From Tetragonia tetragonoides (lineage: Eukaryota; Streptophyta; Magnoliopsida; Caryophyllales; Aizoaceae): a stretch of 64,000 bases of DNA. Made by a program: the position numbers and the translations under genes. The notes beneath the pieces were generated by a model. That model was not told the DNA's origin and searched no databases. It was given only the letters and a program-made list of their open reading frames with translations. Where the stretch lies: the NCBI GenBank assembly GCA_038025085.1, contig CM076146.1, positions 13,816,501 through 13,880,500 of the forward strand. Direction: 5' to 3'. Shown piece by piece: positions 1 to 11,189 of the stretch; positions within the stretch are counted from its first letter, which is position 1, and each line of letters starts with the position of its first letter.

Positions 1-775
1 ATAAATCTCGACCGTAGATTCTAAGAGAACCAATCTAAACCATTCAATATATTAACAATAGATTTATTACTTAAATTATTTTTCAAGGAATAAAATTATA
101 TTAATAAATGAATTGTTACGGGATGTTTGGTCGGAGAGTTGTGAATTTTGTGATGGGCAAAACAATCCCCTTTCTCTCTCTCTCTCTCCTATCAACATCT
201 TAGCATTCTTTGACAATGGCTTCCTAGCCTTGGCTTCTAGTTGCCATCAACATGCCATTAACAATTGGACAGTGATTTGAGTAAACAAAAGCTGGGCAAT
301 CTAATTCTTCATCAAAATTTTAATGGGTTTGACTGTTTGAGCCATAAATATGGCTAATGGCTTCCACAGTTCCACTGGTGTTTTGCCAGTGCCGGCGGTG
401 CGAAGCTACCTCTATGGCCTTCATGGAGATCGCGTGGGAGTTCGGATTGGTGATGCCGAAGTGGGAATCATATTTAGTGATGTGTGATTAGATCATCTGT
501 GCTGATTCCAACTTTCGGGTACTTGGTGACTGCCGAAAAGAGTTGGGAGGTAGATGAGGAAGGTGCCCAAATCAAATGGTGAAGGAGAGAGAGAAGGGAT
601 GGTTTTGCCCATCACAGCTCTCACAAAGTCACAACTTCACAACCAAACATTCTGTAACAATTTTTAGTTTTACTATTATTTTGTTACTTAAAGAGTGATT
701 TAAGTGATAAATCTATTGTTAATATTTTGAATGGTTTATATCTGCTACCTTAAAATCTACGATTCACATCTATTT
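1..775. mobile_element. Foldback / long-TIR non-autonomous DNA element
   Basis: Positions 1-195 and 580-775 are imperfect inverted copies of each other. For example, AACAATAGATTTAT at 54-67 is matched in reverse near 706-722, and the block ending in GATGGGCAAAAC (153-164) is matched near 593-606. Both arms contain a CT/GA microsatellite at their inner end (172-190 and 582-597). The roughly 380-bp centre is more GC-rich and holds a 45-codon plus-strand ORF starting near 349 with no recognised domain. Long arms of this type are typical of Mutator-like or foldback elements. No transposase is present. The left arm may be clipped by the window edge, so no target duplication could be assigned. Confidence 0.7.
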
Positions 776-1090
776 CTTATAGTAATTGTCGTTTAGTGGC
801 AATTACTCTAGAATCATTGAATCAATAGAATGAACTGATTAGACTTCAAAGATTATTCTCATTTCTGACTCAATATCTATGGCATGATACTTTAGGCCCT
901 TGGTGCATTATTGGGGCAATGATGAGCCTGAATCACTTCAAACCAATTAGATTGTTTATTCCCGACCCCCTTTGGGAGAAGTATGAATCCAAATTTTGCT
1001 CATGAATTTATGTGAGCTCGATAGGGTAACACACTTTAGGCTAAATGAAATTGACCTGAGTATGAGGTATCCATAACCGCGCACCATGAA
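776..1090. other. No gene seen
   Basis: AT-rich sequence between the foldback element and a LINE remnant. I see no ORF with a recognisable domain, no RNA gene and no repeat structure here. Confidence 0.5.
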
Positions 1091-1830
1091 TCATGAGCGG
1101 ATTCCGTCTAGATTTGTTGTCAGCATTGCATGTTTAAATATAGTATTTTGCATGCTAATTTCCCACGTATACAGCTTTTTACATATGAAATATTTATCAA
1201 AATACCAAAAGAATATTACAACATAGAAGGACAAGGAGTACTCAAAGAAACTACTAGTTATAAAACACAACATCAACATTCTGTCACTAAGGGTTAAACC
1301 CCCCCCCCCCCCAACCGCCTTAGCCAATAAAGGAACTATATACTCACAGAATCCCATAAAAAATGAAGTGGCCTCGACATCCCAGAAATTACCCCTTCCC
1401 TACTCAATGTACCCGCTTGCAAATGTTGCACAATAGTCACTAGGCAAATAAAACATTCCCCCTCACACCAAAAAGCCTCCATAAACATTCCCAAGCAAAC
1501 TCACAATGTATAAAATAGATGAAGTCTTGCTAGCCCGGTTACATAGCACATAGACATCTGGAGACAAAGCCCACCCACCCAGGTCTCCTCTGCAGCAGAT
1601 CATGGGCTCAACCTCCCTAGTAACAAGCCCACACAAAGCACTCACCTTGAGGGGAGGCCTTAGACTTCCAAATAAAATAATCAATAACTCCCATGTGTTT
1701 AACTTGATTTTCCGACACAAAGTGAACAAATTCTCATGCCATTTAGAGGAACAAGACAAATTGTTGGGTGCTAGTTCCTCGAGTGAAGGAAGCGCCGAGT
1801 CAAATGACGTTCGCCCTTTCTAACTTCAAC
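1091..1830 (-). pseudogene. LINE remnant A (zf-RVT region)
   Basis: The minus-strand translation of 1463-1830 resembles the reverse-transcriptase-associated zinc-binding (zf-RVT) region of plant LINEs. It reads roughly as a proline/lysine motif (RPPLKVSAL), then a leucine-rich stretch, then LSPDVYVLC. Only fragments remain and the usual following Cys/His residues are lost. Further toward the 3' end (minus strand) a run of 14 C on the plus strand (1299-1312) falls where LINE remnant E also has a C run, suggesting the same LINE family. No target duplication or poly(A) tail was located. It is non-functional. Confidence 0.55.
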
Positions 1831-2452
1831 TCCAAATCCAGATCTTCACGTTCTCATACTAGACTGTCCTAAAAATCATGGAGTGCCCATTTATTTTTAC
1901 AAATGATTTTCGGCAAAATCTCATTTTGAACTGTTCACAAGAAATATTTACCCTTGTTTTGGTCATAACAAGGTGGGTGACGCCAAAATTTCTGAGTCAA
2001 TCCGAAGAAGAACCACCTATTTGGATGTCTCATAGAGATTTGTAATCCCGTCGATCTGTAAAGGTACATAAGGGACCATCACTTTCAAGCCCCGCAAGTT
2101 GGGTTACGGGTACACATTTATTTTAGAGAAACCAGCTCAAACTCACTCGATTAACACCACTATGCAAAGCATGATAGTGAAAGAGTGGAGAGAGAAAAAA
2201 GAAAAAATGAGGGGAGGAAATCTCTAGACAACAAAGGGAAGACAAATTATTTGATGCATCAATTTATTGATTAATCATTGACTTACTTTTGGGGTTTGAT
2301 AGGAAAGACAGGGCAAAATCCCTTAAGTAAAACAGAACACTGATTTCTAATTTACCTAACTAAGAATTCTTAGTGACAAAATCTCCTCGGCAACGCAAAA
2401 GATAAGACAGCTTATCATGGGGAGAAAAAGTATTCTTCCGTTTTCTTCAGCA
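1831..2452. other. No gene seen
   Basis: AT-rich spacer between two LINE remnants. No open frame with a recognisable family was found on either strand. Confidence 0.45.
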
Positions 2453-3667
2453 TATTTTTGGTCATAATTTTTTTTAGATAAAGAGAGTATATTTTGATGT
2501 AGTAAGAAATACAGTACAAGAGGACAAATTGTCCTCCAAAACAGTATTTGTTTACAGATTTGTCCAGTTATACTGGATCTCAGTGACAGAATAATTCCTG
2601 AATGTTCCTGCAGCTCTAGCCCATAAGGTTGCTAGATAAGTGACCCTATCCCATATTAAGTCAACCGACAAGGCCACCCCGTTGAAAACACGGGCATTCC
2701 TCTCCAACCAAAGACACAAAAAGATCGCGAAGACCGAATTCTGCCACAATAAGGTCTTCTCTTTTTGTCCTCGAAATCCTAAAACCCGCACCTAAAGGAA
2801 CTCCACTACATTAGAAGGATCATCCCATTCCACCCCAAACATACCAAACAACCTACCCCAAATGCAGCGAGCAAAATCACATGTAAGGAACAAATGTAAG
2901 GCAGTCTCAGTACTCGCCCTACAAAGAAGACAAATATCAGGCGAGAGGCACATCCCCGGTCTTCTCCTCTGGCGCAAATTATTAGTGTTCACCCTATCCA
3001 ACGCCAAAGTCTACACAAACGCTCTCACCTTCAGCGGTGCCTTCGCTTTCCAAATGAGATCTGCCACCGGAAACAAGGGATAAGATGTACCCAATTGCTG
3101 GAGAAAAGATTTACATGAGAAGTTTCCACTAGAATCTCCAACCCATCCCCGGGTATCAACACCTTCAGAAAGTTGTACCGTATCCAAAAGAGCAAGCAAT
3201 GTTGTAAGCTCATCCATCTCCCAATCCTTCGGAGCTATTCGCAAATGAAGGTTCCAGGAGCTGGACTGCCCGCAATGGAACTCTGCAATAGCAGCATCAT
3301 GCAAGACAGAGAGCTGGAAAACTCGCGGAAATCTCGAACATAGAGGCTGGCCTCCCTGCCAAGTATCCTCCCAAAACCTGATCCTCCACCCATTCCCCAA
3401 CATGAAATCAACTAGAGGCAAGAACCTCGTGTAGACCTGCGAAATAAATTTCCATGGCTAGAGTGAGAAGCACCTGCCACCAACTGTGCATCCCACCCAT
3501 TGGGTTGTGTACCATATCTGCTCCTAATAACCTTATGCCAAAGGCTCTCTGTCTCGAGTGGAAACCGCCAGTCACTTACCCACCAGAGAAACATTCTTAC
3601 TCACCAACTTGCCAATACCCAAACCCCCTTCTGACTTAGGTCTACACACTTTATTTTTGGTCATAAT
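2453..3667 (-). mobile_element. 5'-truncated LINE B with 16-bp target-site duplication
   Basis: A perfect 16-bp direct repeat, TATTTTTGGTCATAAT, flanks the insert at 2453-2468 and 3652-3667. Just inside the left copy is a T run (2467-2474), the minus-strand poly(A) remnant. The minus strand encodes, in order, the end of a reverse transcriptase (RPKSEGGLGIG near 3635), an RFWEDTW motif (near 3380), a zf-RVT region with SPDICLLC and HLFLTCDFA (near 2940-2870), and the LINE C-terminal tail (LERNARVF near 2700). Frameshifts separate these blocks. The domain order and poly(A) end show a typical 5'-truncated, target-primed insertion in the same orientation as the ABCG7-like gene. Confidence 0.85.
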
Positions 3668-4619
3668 AAATGTGGGAAACTACTTGCAAACCAATCTTGC
3701 CATATTCTGATATTCATAACATTGATGTAACAAGAAAGTTAAATGCCAGAAGCCCATATGAAAGGGCGAAAGTACGAGATTCTTCTCAAACATCCCATGT
3801 GACCATCACCATGTTTATGCCACATCAGGCCTCCTCTCTCTCCTTTCCCCATTCCCTAGTGAACGTCACTTTTACACCCCACCAATGGTGTTAGCAGTGA
3901 CAAGGGAATCAAAAAGCAGCCACTACGCTTCACAACGGCCAAGTTGTAGCGGCTTTTGAGCTTATCAAGACTGTGTAATCAACCAGTCATCTGCAACCCT
4001 TCCTCCTTCCCTGCGAAAGTTCGATTTAGGGATCCCATAATCATTATAGGCAAGTGCTCGCAAAGGTAACCACTACGTGGTGAAGTAGTAATAACAAATG
4101 GCCGCTCATCCACCCTCACCCCTCCTTGATGTATTTCCCATCCATTGCCCCCCTCCCCCAAGCAATCACTGACTAGTGAAGGGTCCACAACGATTAATGG
4201 TGGTTGATTAATAGAATATTCCACGATCTTACCCACAAAACTACCATCAAAACTCCTTTTCCTCTCCTCACTTGTGTAGTTCAATCGTAATGAATTTTCG
4301 TACCAATAATGAAAAATGTAAATAATATAAACTTTTTGGCAAGTGGGACCCGCAGAGCGAGAGACAGATGTGCGCGTTGCGGGTGATCCCAAGTCCTGAG
4401 AGCACCTAAAAATTTGCCTATTCCAAATTTTGTCTCCCCTCTCCTTCCATCACCCTGCCTTTTCCACCTCCTTGAAATATTACATCATTTATCATTATTG
4501 AATCTATACATCAAATTTACCAGCACGGGTCAGGCACAACTTAATATTGTCATCATACAGATTCTTCAATGCATTCTTCAGCAGAACAAGAAGGATAACA
4601 CAAAGTTTCAGTTACTAAC
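3668..4619. other. No further ABCG7 exon seen; unassigned
   Basis: Sequence downstream (minus strand) of ABCG7-like exon 5. I looked here for the next expected exon, which would start with a Cys-Pro motif followed by the membrane domain, and did not find it. The ORFs present (for example 3979-4392, minus) match no family I know. It is either intron or unrelated inserted DNA. Confidence 0.4.
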
Positions 4620-7600
4620 CCGAGTTTTGCAAAGTATGTCAAAGGCTCATCCTTAGCCAAGCCAGCATAAATAAGTGAACCTTCCGTCAACAAGATGATG
4701 TCGTCGAATTTGTAATAGATTGATCCTCTAGGCTGGTGTATCGAGCAAATTACAGTATGACCTTCTTTTGCAAGTTGACTGAGTGTTTCCATTACCTTTT
4801 CTGCCTGAAATGCATCAAGCCCTGACAGTAACAAAAGTCATCAGTCAAATTATCATACCATTGCAAAGAAAGCCAACATACATCTAACAACCCCCACCCA
4901 CCCTTTTTGGTTAAAGAGAAATTTTATTCAACAAAAATATAGCAATTGTAAGTACAGCTGGCGTGATGACAACACAACCAGACCTCAAAACAGACAAAAT
5001 ATACCTAATTTGCTAATTTTACTTTCATCAGGTTTGTAGCCTGCCACCGTCTAGGAAGGGTTCAGACCCTAAACCCTCATATGAGAGCAACCAGCAAATA
5101 CACAGGACTCACATAGGGTACCAATTCAATCTATCTAACTCAGCTGACTATCTAGGGAAATTCCTACCGGTAAGGTGTAAATCCTGGATTATCTGCCGAA
5201 CTTTTTGCTGAATCACCTTTGCTTGATTCTGAAACTTTCTGTGGTTCGTCTCAGTCCATAAGTGGTACAAAGAGGCAGCAAACAAGTGACTAAGGATTTC
5301 AGCTCGAGGCCCACGCCCCTTGAGTCTTCTGATAGCCCAGGCCTTCTCAGAGTCCCAATTCCCAACTTGTCTGCCTTCACAAAACTAATTTAGGATGCAG
5401 CCCCATAAAGTTCTATAGTAATGCCAGTCAAAAAAGAGATGATCCATTGTCTCATCATGCCTCGTATCACAAAGTATGCAGCTAAGGCAGACTTGACTAA
5501 CCAATTGTGAATTCTATTTTCTATCCACAGTCTGTAACTTACCATGGAACGCAACCAAAGCATAAATCTGTGCTTTGAGAGTATCCCTCTCATAAGTATA
5601 GCTCTTTTCCAAGGGACCGCAGGGACTGGAGAACTCAAATATTGATATGCTTTTTTGATGGAGAACTCCCCATTGACAGCAAAGGAATCAAATGTAGTTT
5701 GCCAGGAGCCATTCTTATTAAGCCAACCTCTTGCAGCAAAAATCTTCTTCACAACCCAACTAGCTTGAAGAGGCCCAACCCCACCCCCCCAACACCCTTT
5801 TTTCTGTGAATGGGATATTTTCCTTTTATTTCTATTTTTTTGTCGAAACTAAAAAGAATGACAGTGACGGATCTTCTACAACTGTGAGAAGCAATTAAAT
5901 GACAATATCAATTAGTGTTGGTGCTCCTTGTGAAAGGTGGGACTAAATAATGCTTCAAAACAGAGTACTGTCCGAAAAAGGGAAGAGAAGCAGAAAAGGA
6001 ATGACAAAAGGGAACAAACTCACCCTGGCCAAAGTGGAAAGGCTATTGTCATTGATTTTATTATATTTTTTAGATGGCAATTTTTTTATTAATGAAAGAG
6101 TAAATGCTCTGAGGACAAGAAGTCCTCAATATGGGAAGCAAAACTAACTACAAGTCACCCCATAGACCATGAGCATCTGTGAAGGACACACTCCCTTAGG
6201 GCCAGCGCTTTAGCCCAAAGAGAAGCCAACTACACAACACAATCCCAAACAAAGTCGTGTCATACAAATGCACCGCACCGCCGTGTACAAACCGCATCTT
6301 TAGAAAGTGTCCAACCGTAGCAGTGCAAGCCAAGCACTCTCCATGAAGCATCCTAGCCCACAATGACCTTACAATCACACAACACGAACAAATGCAAGAA
6401 ACTCTCACTTGCCTGGTGACACATCACACAAATATTTGGGAGTAACGCCCAGGTTCCCTCCACTGTAACAATTCATGTGTGTTCAGCATACCCAATATTA
6501 TAGTCCAAGCAAAGGCAAGCACCTTCAAGGGGGCCTTAGACTTCCAAATGTAATTAGCTAAAGGGGAATGAGGTTATTGTGAGGGAAGGCCAAGAGAAAG
6601 AAGGAAGAATTTGCAGGAGAAGACCCCAAAAGAGTATCCAACACAAACCCGACAATTGTCACTAGGGACAAGATGAATGGTGTTAAAACTAAAAGCAAAG
6701 GCTTCTGAAACTTATCATACCTAAGGGTTGTTCTGAAACCTCTACAATTTTGTGGATCGCATACTGTAAGTTATCCTTCAACTGGACTCACACCATCCCA
6801 CATAGACTTAATTTTACACTTCCTAACAATCAATAAATACAAACAACAAATTCTCCTGGGAAAAAAACAAAAAGAAGAAGAAAATTTATTCTTAAGCCTG
6901 TAAGATTATATTATGCCAAAGATCTGAAATATAATATATAACCATCGTTAAAAGAAAAATGATGACCATAAAATTGTGTTCATGGAGTGTTATAGATTCA
7001 TCACTGGCTACCTTAACTAGACAGAATATTCGAAACTATTACAGTCCTGGAGCATTATCTAGAAAGAGAGGCACACATACACGCCAAACCATGCAAAAAA
7101 CGATATCATACTTAAAAGACGACCTCGACACTTGCACTCAAAGAAAGAGTGTCCATACCAGTTGTTGGTTCATCAGCAAATATGACAGAAGGACTTGCAA
7201 TCAGTTCACATGCCAGAGACAAACGTTTCTTTTCACCGCCACTAATCCCACGCGCTTTTGCATCACCAACAATTGAATCTGCACAACTGACCTTTGGGAA
7301 GCATTTAATCAGAAACAACAATCATCAGTAAGAGCTCTTCATATGAATGTCATCTTCTGTTTAAACAAAAGCTTTTTAAAATAGAAGGTCAGGTTTTTGG
7401 ATAACAGTGAGAGCACATAAATCTATGCACAATGTAACTGTAGAGCAAATGAAACCAGTGAACAATGCCTTCCAAGGGACTCCTGCTTATGCAAATGAAG
7501 GAGTATGGCAAGTAAGATATGCACATATGCCACTAAATTTAGGCTCTTGATTGGGCCTTTTATGCCAACCTCAAGACATTTAAGAAGTGAACTTCTGCAT

Positions 7601-10370
7601 TAAGTGATGTTAGATTTTTATTTTTATTTTCATCTTACTAATGCATTAGAGTTAATCAATAACAATCCAAAGCTGGAAAGTAATGAGTTTGCTCTGTTGA
7701 CTTTGAAATTAACACTTGCGAAAGAAAATTGTTTGGCTGATAAATCCATGCTAAATGAAGTGTTGTTCTACTATGTATAATAAGAATACAAAGGACAAAG
7801 AAGGCAAACCTCCTATATGAGTTGACATTTTCATTGTAAGCCAAAAAAGAATGGGGAAAAATTAAGGGAACCCCAAGAAAAAAGGTAACCATACGATTTT
7901 CGGTCAAAAAAGCGGGCATGCATTATTAACTTAGCGATTATCAGAAAGACACATATCAGGAACATAAATCTTACCAAGCCCAGTCTACGCAAGAGATCAT
8001 TCACATACTCATCTCTAGCTTCTGGTGAAGACATCAGTGGAAGCTGTAGTTCAGCAGCAAGAGACAGTGTTTCACGTACAGTCAACTGTGAGAAAAAGAG
8101 GTCCTCCTGCCTTACGTAGGCAAACCTGAATAGCAAGAGCCTCCATGGATAAGGATAATTGTTATAGAAATAGTAGTCAATAAAAGCTCAAATGATATTT
8201 CCCATACAAATTGTTGTAACTAAAAGTTAAAAAGATCTTTTTCCAAAAATGCTCATACTTGTAAGACTCTTTTGAAGTGCGCTGTCCATTGACCTCCATA
8301 AATCCTGACAAATTTAACCTAGGTGATGCTGCAAGCTGCCCAGCTAAAACATTGAGTAGTGTTGTCTTCCCTGATCCTGAAGGACCCATTAATGCCAGCA
8401 ACCTTCCAGGTTTTGCCTCCCCGCTAACATTGTTTAGCAGGAAGCGTACCTAGATTATAAAGCTTAAAATTAGAAAAGATTCCAGAAAATTATGTTGCTT
8501 GTTTTCAGAGTTCAGACTATGAAATAAGATCTATCAAGCAGGACATTCTTTGTACTTTATTCCCCCCTCCCCAAAAAAAAAGAATAAGATAATACAAATA
8601 CAAATCGCTCCTGTTGCTAAGTACAGTCTTCCCAAGGCATCCAAAATCATCTGTAGAAATACGCTACTAAATATATTTTTTTTAAGATAAAAGAAAATGG
8701 CATTAGTAAATCTGCCAAACAGAAGCAGAGGACAAGTTGTTCTCCTCAAAATATTAGAACAAATATTGCCGGTTTCTCTGGAGCTCAGTAATCGAATAAC
8801 TTCTAAAAGCACCCCCTCCCCCCAACCCCCCCCCCCCCCCGGCCTTAGCCCACATAGAAGCTAAATATGTCACCCTATCCCATAGTATCTTAGGCGGTAA
8901 AGAACCCCTAGAAAAAATTCTAGCATTCCTCTCTAACCAAGCAGCACCAGAGAATAGCAAAGACAGCATTACACCAGACAAAAAGGAAGAAAGATAGTTC
9001 ACATTCTCATTTACAAAAAGGAAGAAAGATAGTTCACATTCTCATTTACAAATAAAAAAGTCTGTCATTTTTTCGACTAAACAGGATGAACTTAAATATC
9101 TCAATTCCTATGTCTACACTCTACAGGGCGCCCATAGGCCAAATCTAACACTGTCACAACACACAATACAAAGAAACATACATGAGCAAGGAAGCGGCAC
9201 TAAAGAGGGTGAAAATCTTCAATGTCCAACAAATGGCAAGGCACCTAATAATATGAAGTGTTTTGTACTTATAAAATATGCAACAGCATCCCACATAAGA
9301 AAGCCTTTACAAACATAACTCTACACAGTTGAGTACACACCCTTTCCATGCTGATTGCTGAGTAGTGAGTACATAACTTCAACAGAGTAATTCCACTTAA
9401 ATATAGAGCATTTAAATTACAATCCCAAACAAGATAAATTACACTACCACAAACACCATAATCACAATTTAAACACCTACACTTGTTACACTACACTCTA
9501 TCAAACAAACAAAAAAAACCAATAAGTTAGAATTTAGCTCATTTTACCAAATTTCGATGCCACCTAATTACTAATTAACATTGAAAAATGTACAATCTTC
9601 CAAAAAAAACACAAAAAATTTAGAATTTAGCTCATTTTACCAATTTGGATGCCACTTAATCACTAATTAACATCAAATTGTAAAATCTTCCAAAAAAAAC
9701 AAAAAAGTTAATTCCACACCCTTTCCAATTTCTATGCTTATTGCTGAGTAATGAGTACAAAACTTCAACAGAGTAATTCCACTTAAATATAGAGCATTTA
9801 AATTATAATCCAAAACAAGATAAATTACACTACCACAAACACCATAATCACAATTTAAACACCTACACTTGTTTCACTACACTCCATCAAACAAAGAAAA
9901 AAACCAATAAGTTAGAACTTAGCTCATTTTACCAAATTTGGATACCACCTAATTACCAATTAACATCAAAATGTATAGTCTTCCCAAAAAAACACAAAAA
10001 ATCTAAAATTTAGCTCATTTTACTGGACGCCACTTAATCACTAATTAACATCAAATTGTAAGATCTTCCAAAAAAACAGAAAACGTTAGAATTTAGCTCA
10101 TTTTACCAAATTAGACTTCTTATCAGAGAGTGCGCAAGTGATATTTCTCCACCGAATAGTCACCGGAAAAACTTCCCCATCAACCGGAGATTCATCAGCG
10201 TCTTCATTTTTATCGTCGTCAATTTCATTTTCCGGCAACAAAGCCGGGCCCGGGCCCGAAAACAAGCGAACGAATAAAGCAGCTGCAATGACCACCATAA
10301 TTTGTCCTACACCATTGCTGCCGATTTTGCCGACAACTTCACCCACTTTCTTCCCGCCAATTGACACCAT
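4620..10370 (-). CDS. ABCG7: ABCG7-like half-size ABC transporter, 5' exons only, frameshifted
   Basis: ABCG (white-brown) half transporters pair an N-terminal ATP-binding domain with six C-terminal membrane helices and dimerise in membranes; I know of no firm substrate for ABCG7. Five exons with GT-AG borders are visible: 10370-10107, 8450-8259, 8125-7975, 7291-7159 and 4821-4620. Together they give about 313 codons. The start at 10370 is followed by a conserved hydrophobic N-terminus ([12 protein letters not shown]) and [11 protein letters not shown]. Exon 2 has Walker A (GPSGSGKTT). Exon 3 has the Q-loop (VRQEDLFFS). Exon 4 has the signature ISGGEKKR and Walker B with VIFADEP. Exon 5 has the D-loop and the H-loop ([10 protein letters not shown]). 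Similarity to Arabidopsis ABCG7 is high from memory. One extra T in a TTT run at about 8400-8402 breaks the frame a few codons before Walker A. No exon for the transmembrane half is found down to position 1. It is a pseudogene, a gene continuing outside the window with a sequence error, or a truncated copy. Confidence 0.85.
4895..5800 (-). pseudogene. LINE remnant C in ABCG7 intron 4
   Basis: The minus-strand frame 5752-5390 encodes a plant LINE zf-RVT region: a tryptophan-bearing start, [10 protein letters not shown], then [17 protein letters not shown] and LWIENRI. The expected Cys/His pairs are partly lost. A T-rich tract near 4901-4926 could be the degenerate poly(A) end. Similar C-rich words (CAACCCCCACCC type) occur on both sides, near 4890 and 5777. 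They could be a target duplication but are too low in complexity to trust. It lies in the 2.3-kb intron between exons 4 and 5, sense to the host gene. Confidence 0.6.
6050..6720 (-). pseudogene. LINE remnant D in ABCG7 intron 4
   Basis: Minus-strand fragments between 6560 and 6190 resemble the zf-RVT and C-terminal part of plant LINEs, but with several frame breaks. The 3' end (plus-strand left) has a T-rich tract near 6057-6090. It is followed at 6112-6128 by the palindrome-like GAGGACAAGAAGTCCTC, which is shared with LINE copies B and E. The upstream limit is uncertain. It is a second insertion in the same host intron. Confidence 0.5.
8650..9010 (-). pseudogene. LINE remnant E in ABCG7 intron 1
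   Basis: The minus-strand frame 9002-8754 ends like [16 protein letters not shown], then [16 protein letters not shown], then [10 protein letters not shown]. It is therefore a 3' fragment of the same LINE family. A T run at about 8671-8680 marks the poly(A) side, and GAGGACAAGTTGTTCTCC (8731-8748) matches the hairpin word in copies B and D. A long C tract near 8826-8840 interrupts the frame with glycines. No convincing target duplication was seen. Confidence 0.7.
8979..9048. repeat. Two-copy 35-bp tandem repeat
   Basis: A 35-bp unit starting CAAAAAGGAAGAAAG is present twice head to tail with no visible mismatch. It lies at the 5' boundary of LINE remnant E inside ABCG7 intron 1 and could reflect slippage at the insertion junction. 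Confidence 0.85.
9340..10106. repeat. About 370-bp tandem segmental duplication in ABCG7 intron 1
   Basis: The block 9340-9715 is repeated with small differences at 9716-10095. Shared words include AACTTCAACAGAGTAATTCC (9378 and 9764) and CACCATAATCACAATTTAAAC. Each copy also holds two roughly 90-bp subunits that start TTAGCTCATTTTACCA and contain CACTAATTAACAT. A last partial subunit ends exactly at the exon 1 donor. The array thus makes up the 5' end of intron 1. Confidence 0.8.
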
Positions 10371-10400
10371 TTTCTCTCTCCTCTCTCCTCTCTCCTCTCT

Positions 10401-10437
<37 letters not shown>

Positions 10438-10450
10438 GCTCAGTGCCTCG
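10371..10450. repeat. CT-rich microsatellite in the ABCG7 5' leader
   Basis: Directly upstream of the minus-strand start codon, the plus strand shows TCTCTCC units followed by an uninterrupted CT dinucleotide run (about 10406-10433). On the coding strand this is a GA-rich 5' leader. Such tracts are common in plant core promoters and leaders; whether it acts as one here is inference. Confidence 0.75.
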
Positions 10451-11182
10451 GTCACTGTAAAGAGAGGTGAGTTCTATTTTCCGCTGGTTTGTTTTTGATA
10501 ATACGGTGTCCTAAAGGGTGGTTTTGTTGCTTTGGGTTGATGAATGTATAACGGGTATTAGTGAGGGTAAAAGGAGAACACGTGTGTGTTAGATTAGATA
10601 TGAGGATAAGGGGGGTTTATAGTTTTGTACCTTTGTGGAATGTGGAATTGACCAGTCTACCAAGTAGCAGTATAGGAAGAGTAAAAACCATCAAAAAACC
10701 CAACTACGTAAAACCAGCAAAGTAATTGCGGCCTTACCACAAAAAGCCATCCCACCAGAAACCAAAATTTCCCCTTTCTTCACCTTTTTCACCAGCGTAC
10801 ACCCAAAAGATTTCTACTTTCCTGGTCCTTTCCTCTTCTAATCCCCTATCACTATCCACTCTTCTTTGTCTGTACTTCTTTCCAGTTTTAACTAGTCCTA
10901 AAAAAATCGACTATAACTTCATTGGAAAATGAATGTGATATATTGGGTGTATCATACATCCGTTTTCATTAATGTGGTGGCAGTTTTCTATTGGTTAGGA
11001 ACAAAGACATTAAAAAATAAAAGTAAAATATTTCTACTCTATCTTCATTTGAATTTCAAACCTTTTTGGTTCAAAATTGAAAGTATAACATATTATTTGG
11101 GGGGAAACACCAAATCTTTAGTGTTTATGTTTTTGGAGAAATCAAAACACAATAATTAGAAGGGTTGGGAAACTTAATAGGT
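10451..11182. other. Presumed ABCG7 upstream region; no gene seen
   Basis: Upstream of the minus-strand ABCG7 start. It has AT-rich stretches and short plus-strand ORFs (10726-10932 and 10929-11159) that match no family I know. The proximal part should hold the ABCG7 promoter, but I see no unambiguous TATA box. Confidence 0.4.
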
Positions 11183-11189
11183 ATTCAGA

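Noticed and set aside
3979..4392. 137-codon minus-strand ORF downstream of ABCG7 exon 5
   Set aside because: Considered as the next ABCG7 exon, but it has no match to the ABCG linker or membrane helices and no splice pattern.
10138..10470. 110-codon plus-strand ORF over ABCG7 exon 1
   Set aside because: Antisense shadow; its C-terminus is the translated CT microsatellite.
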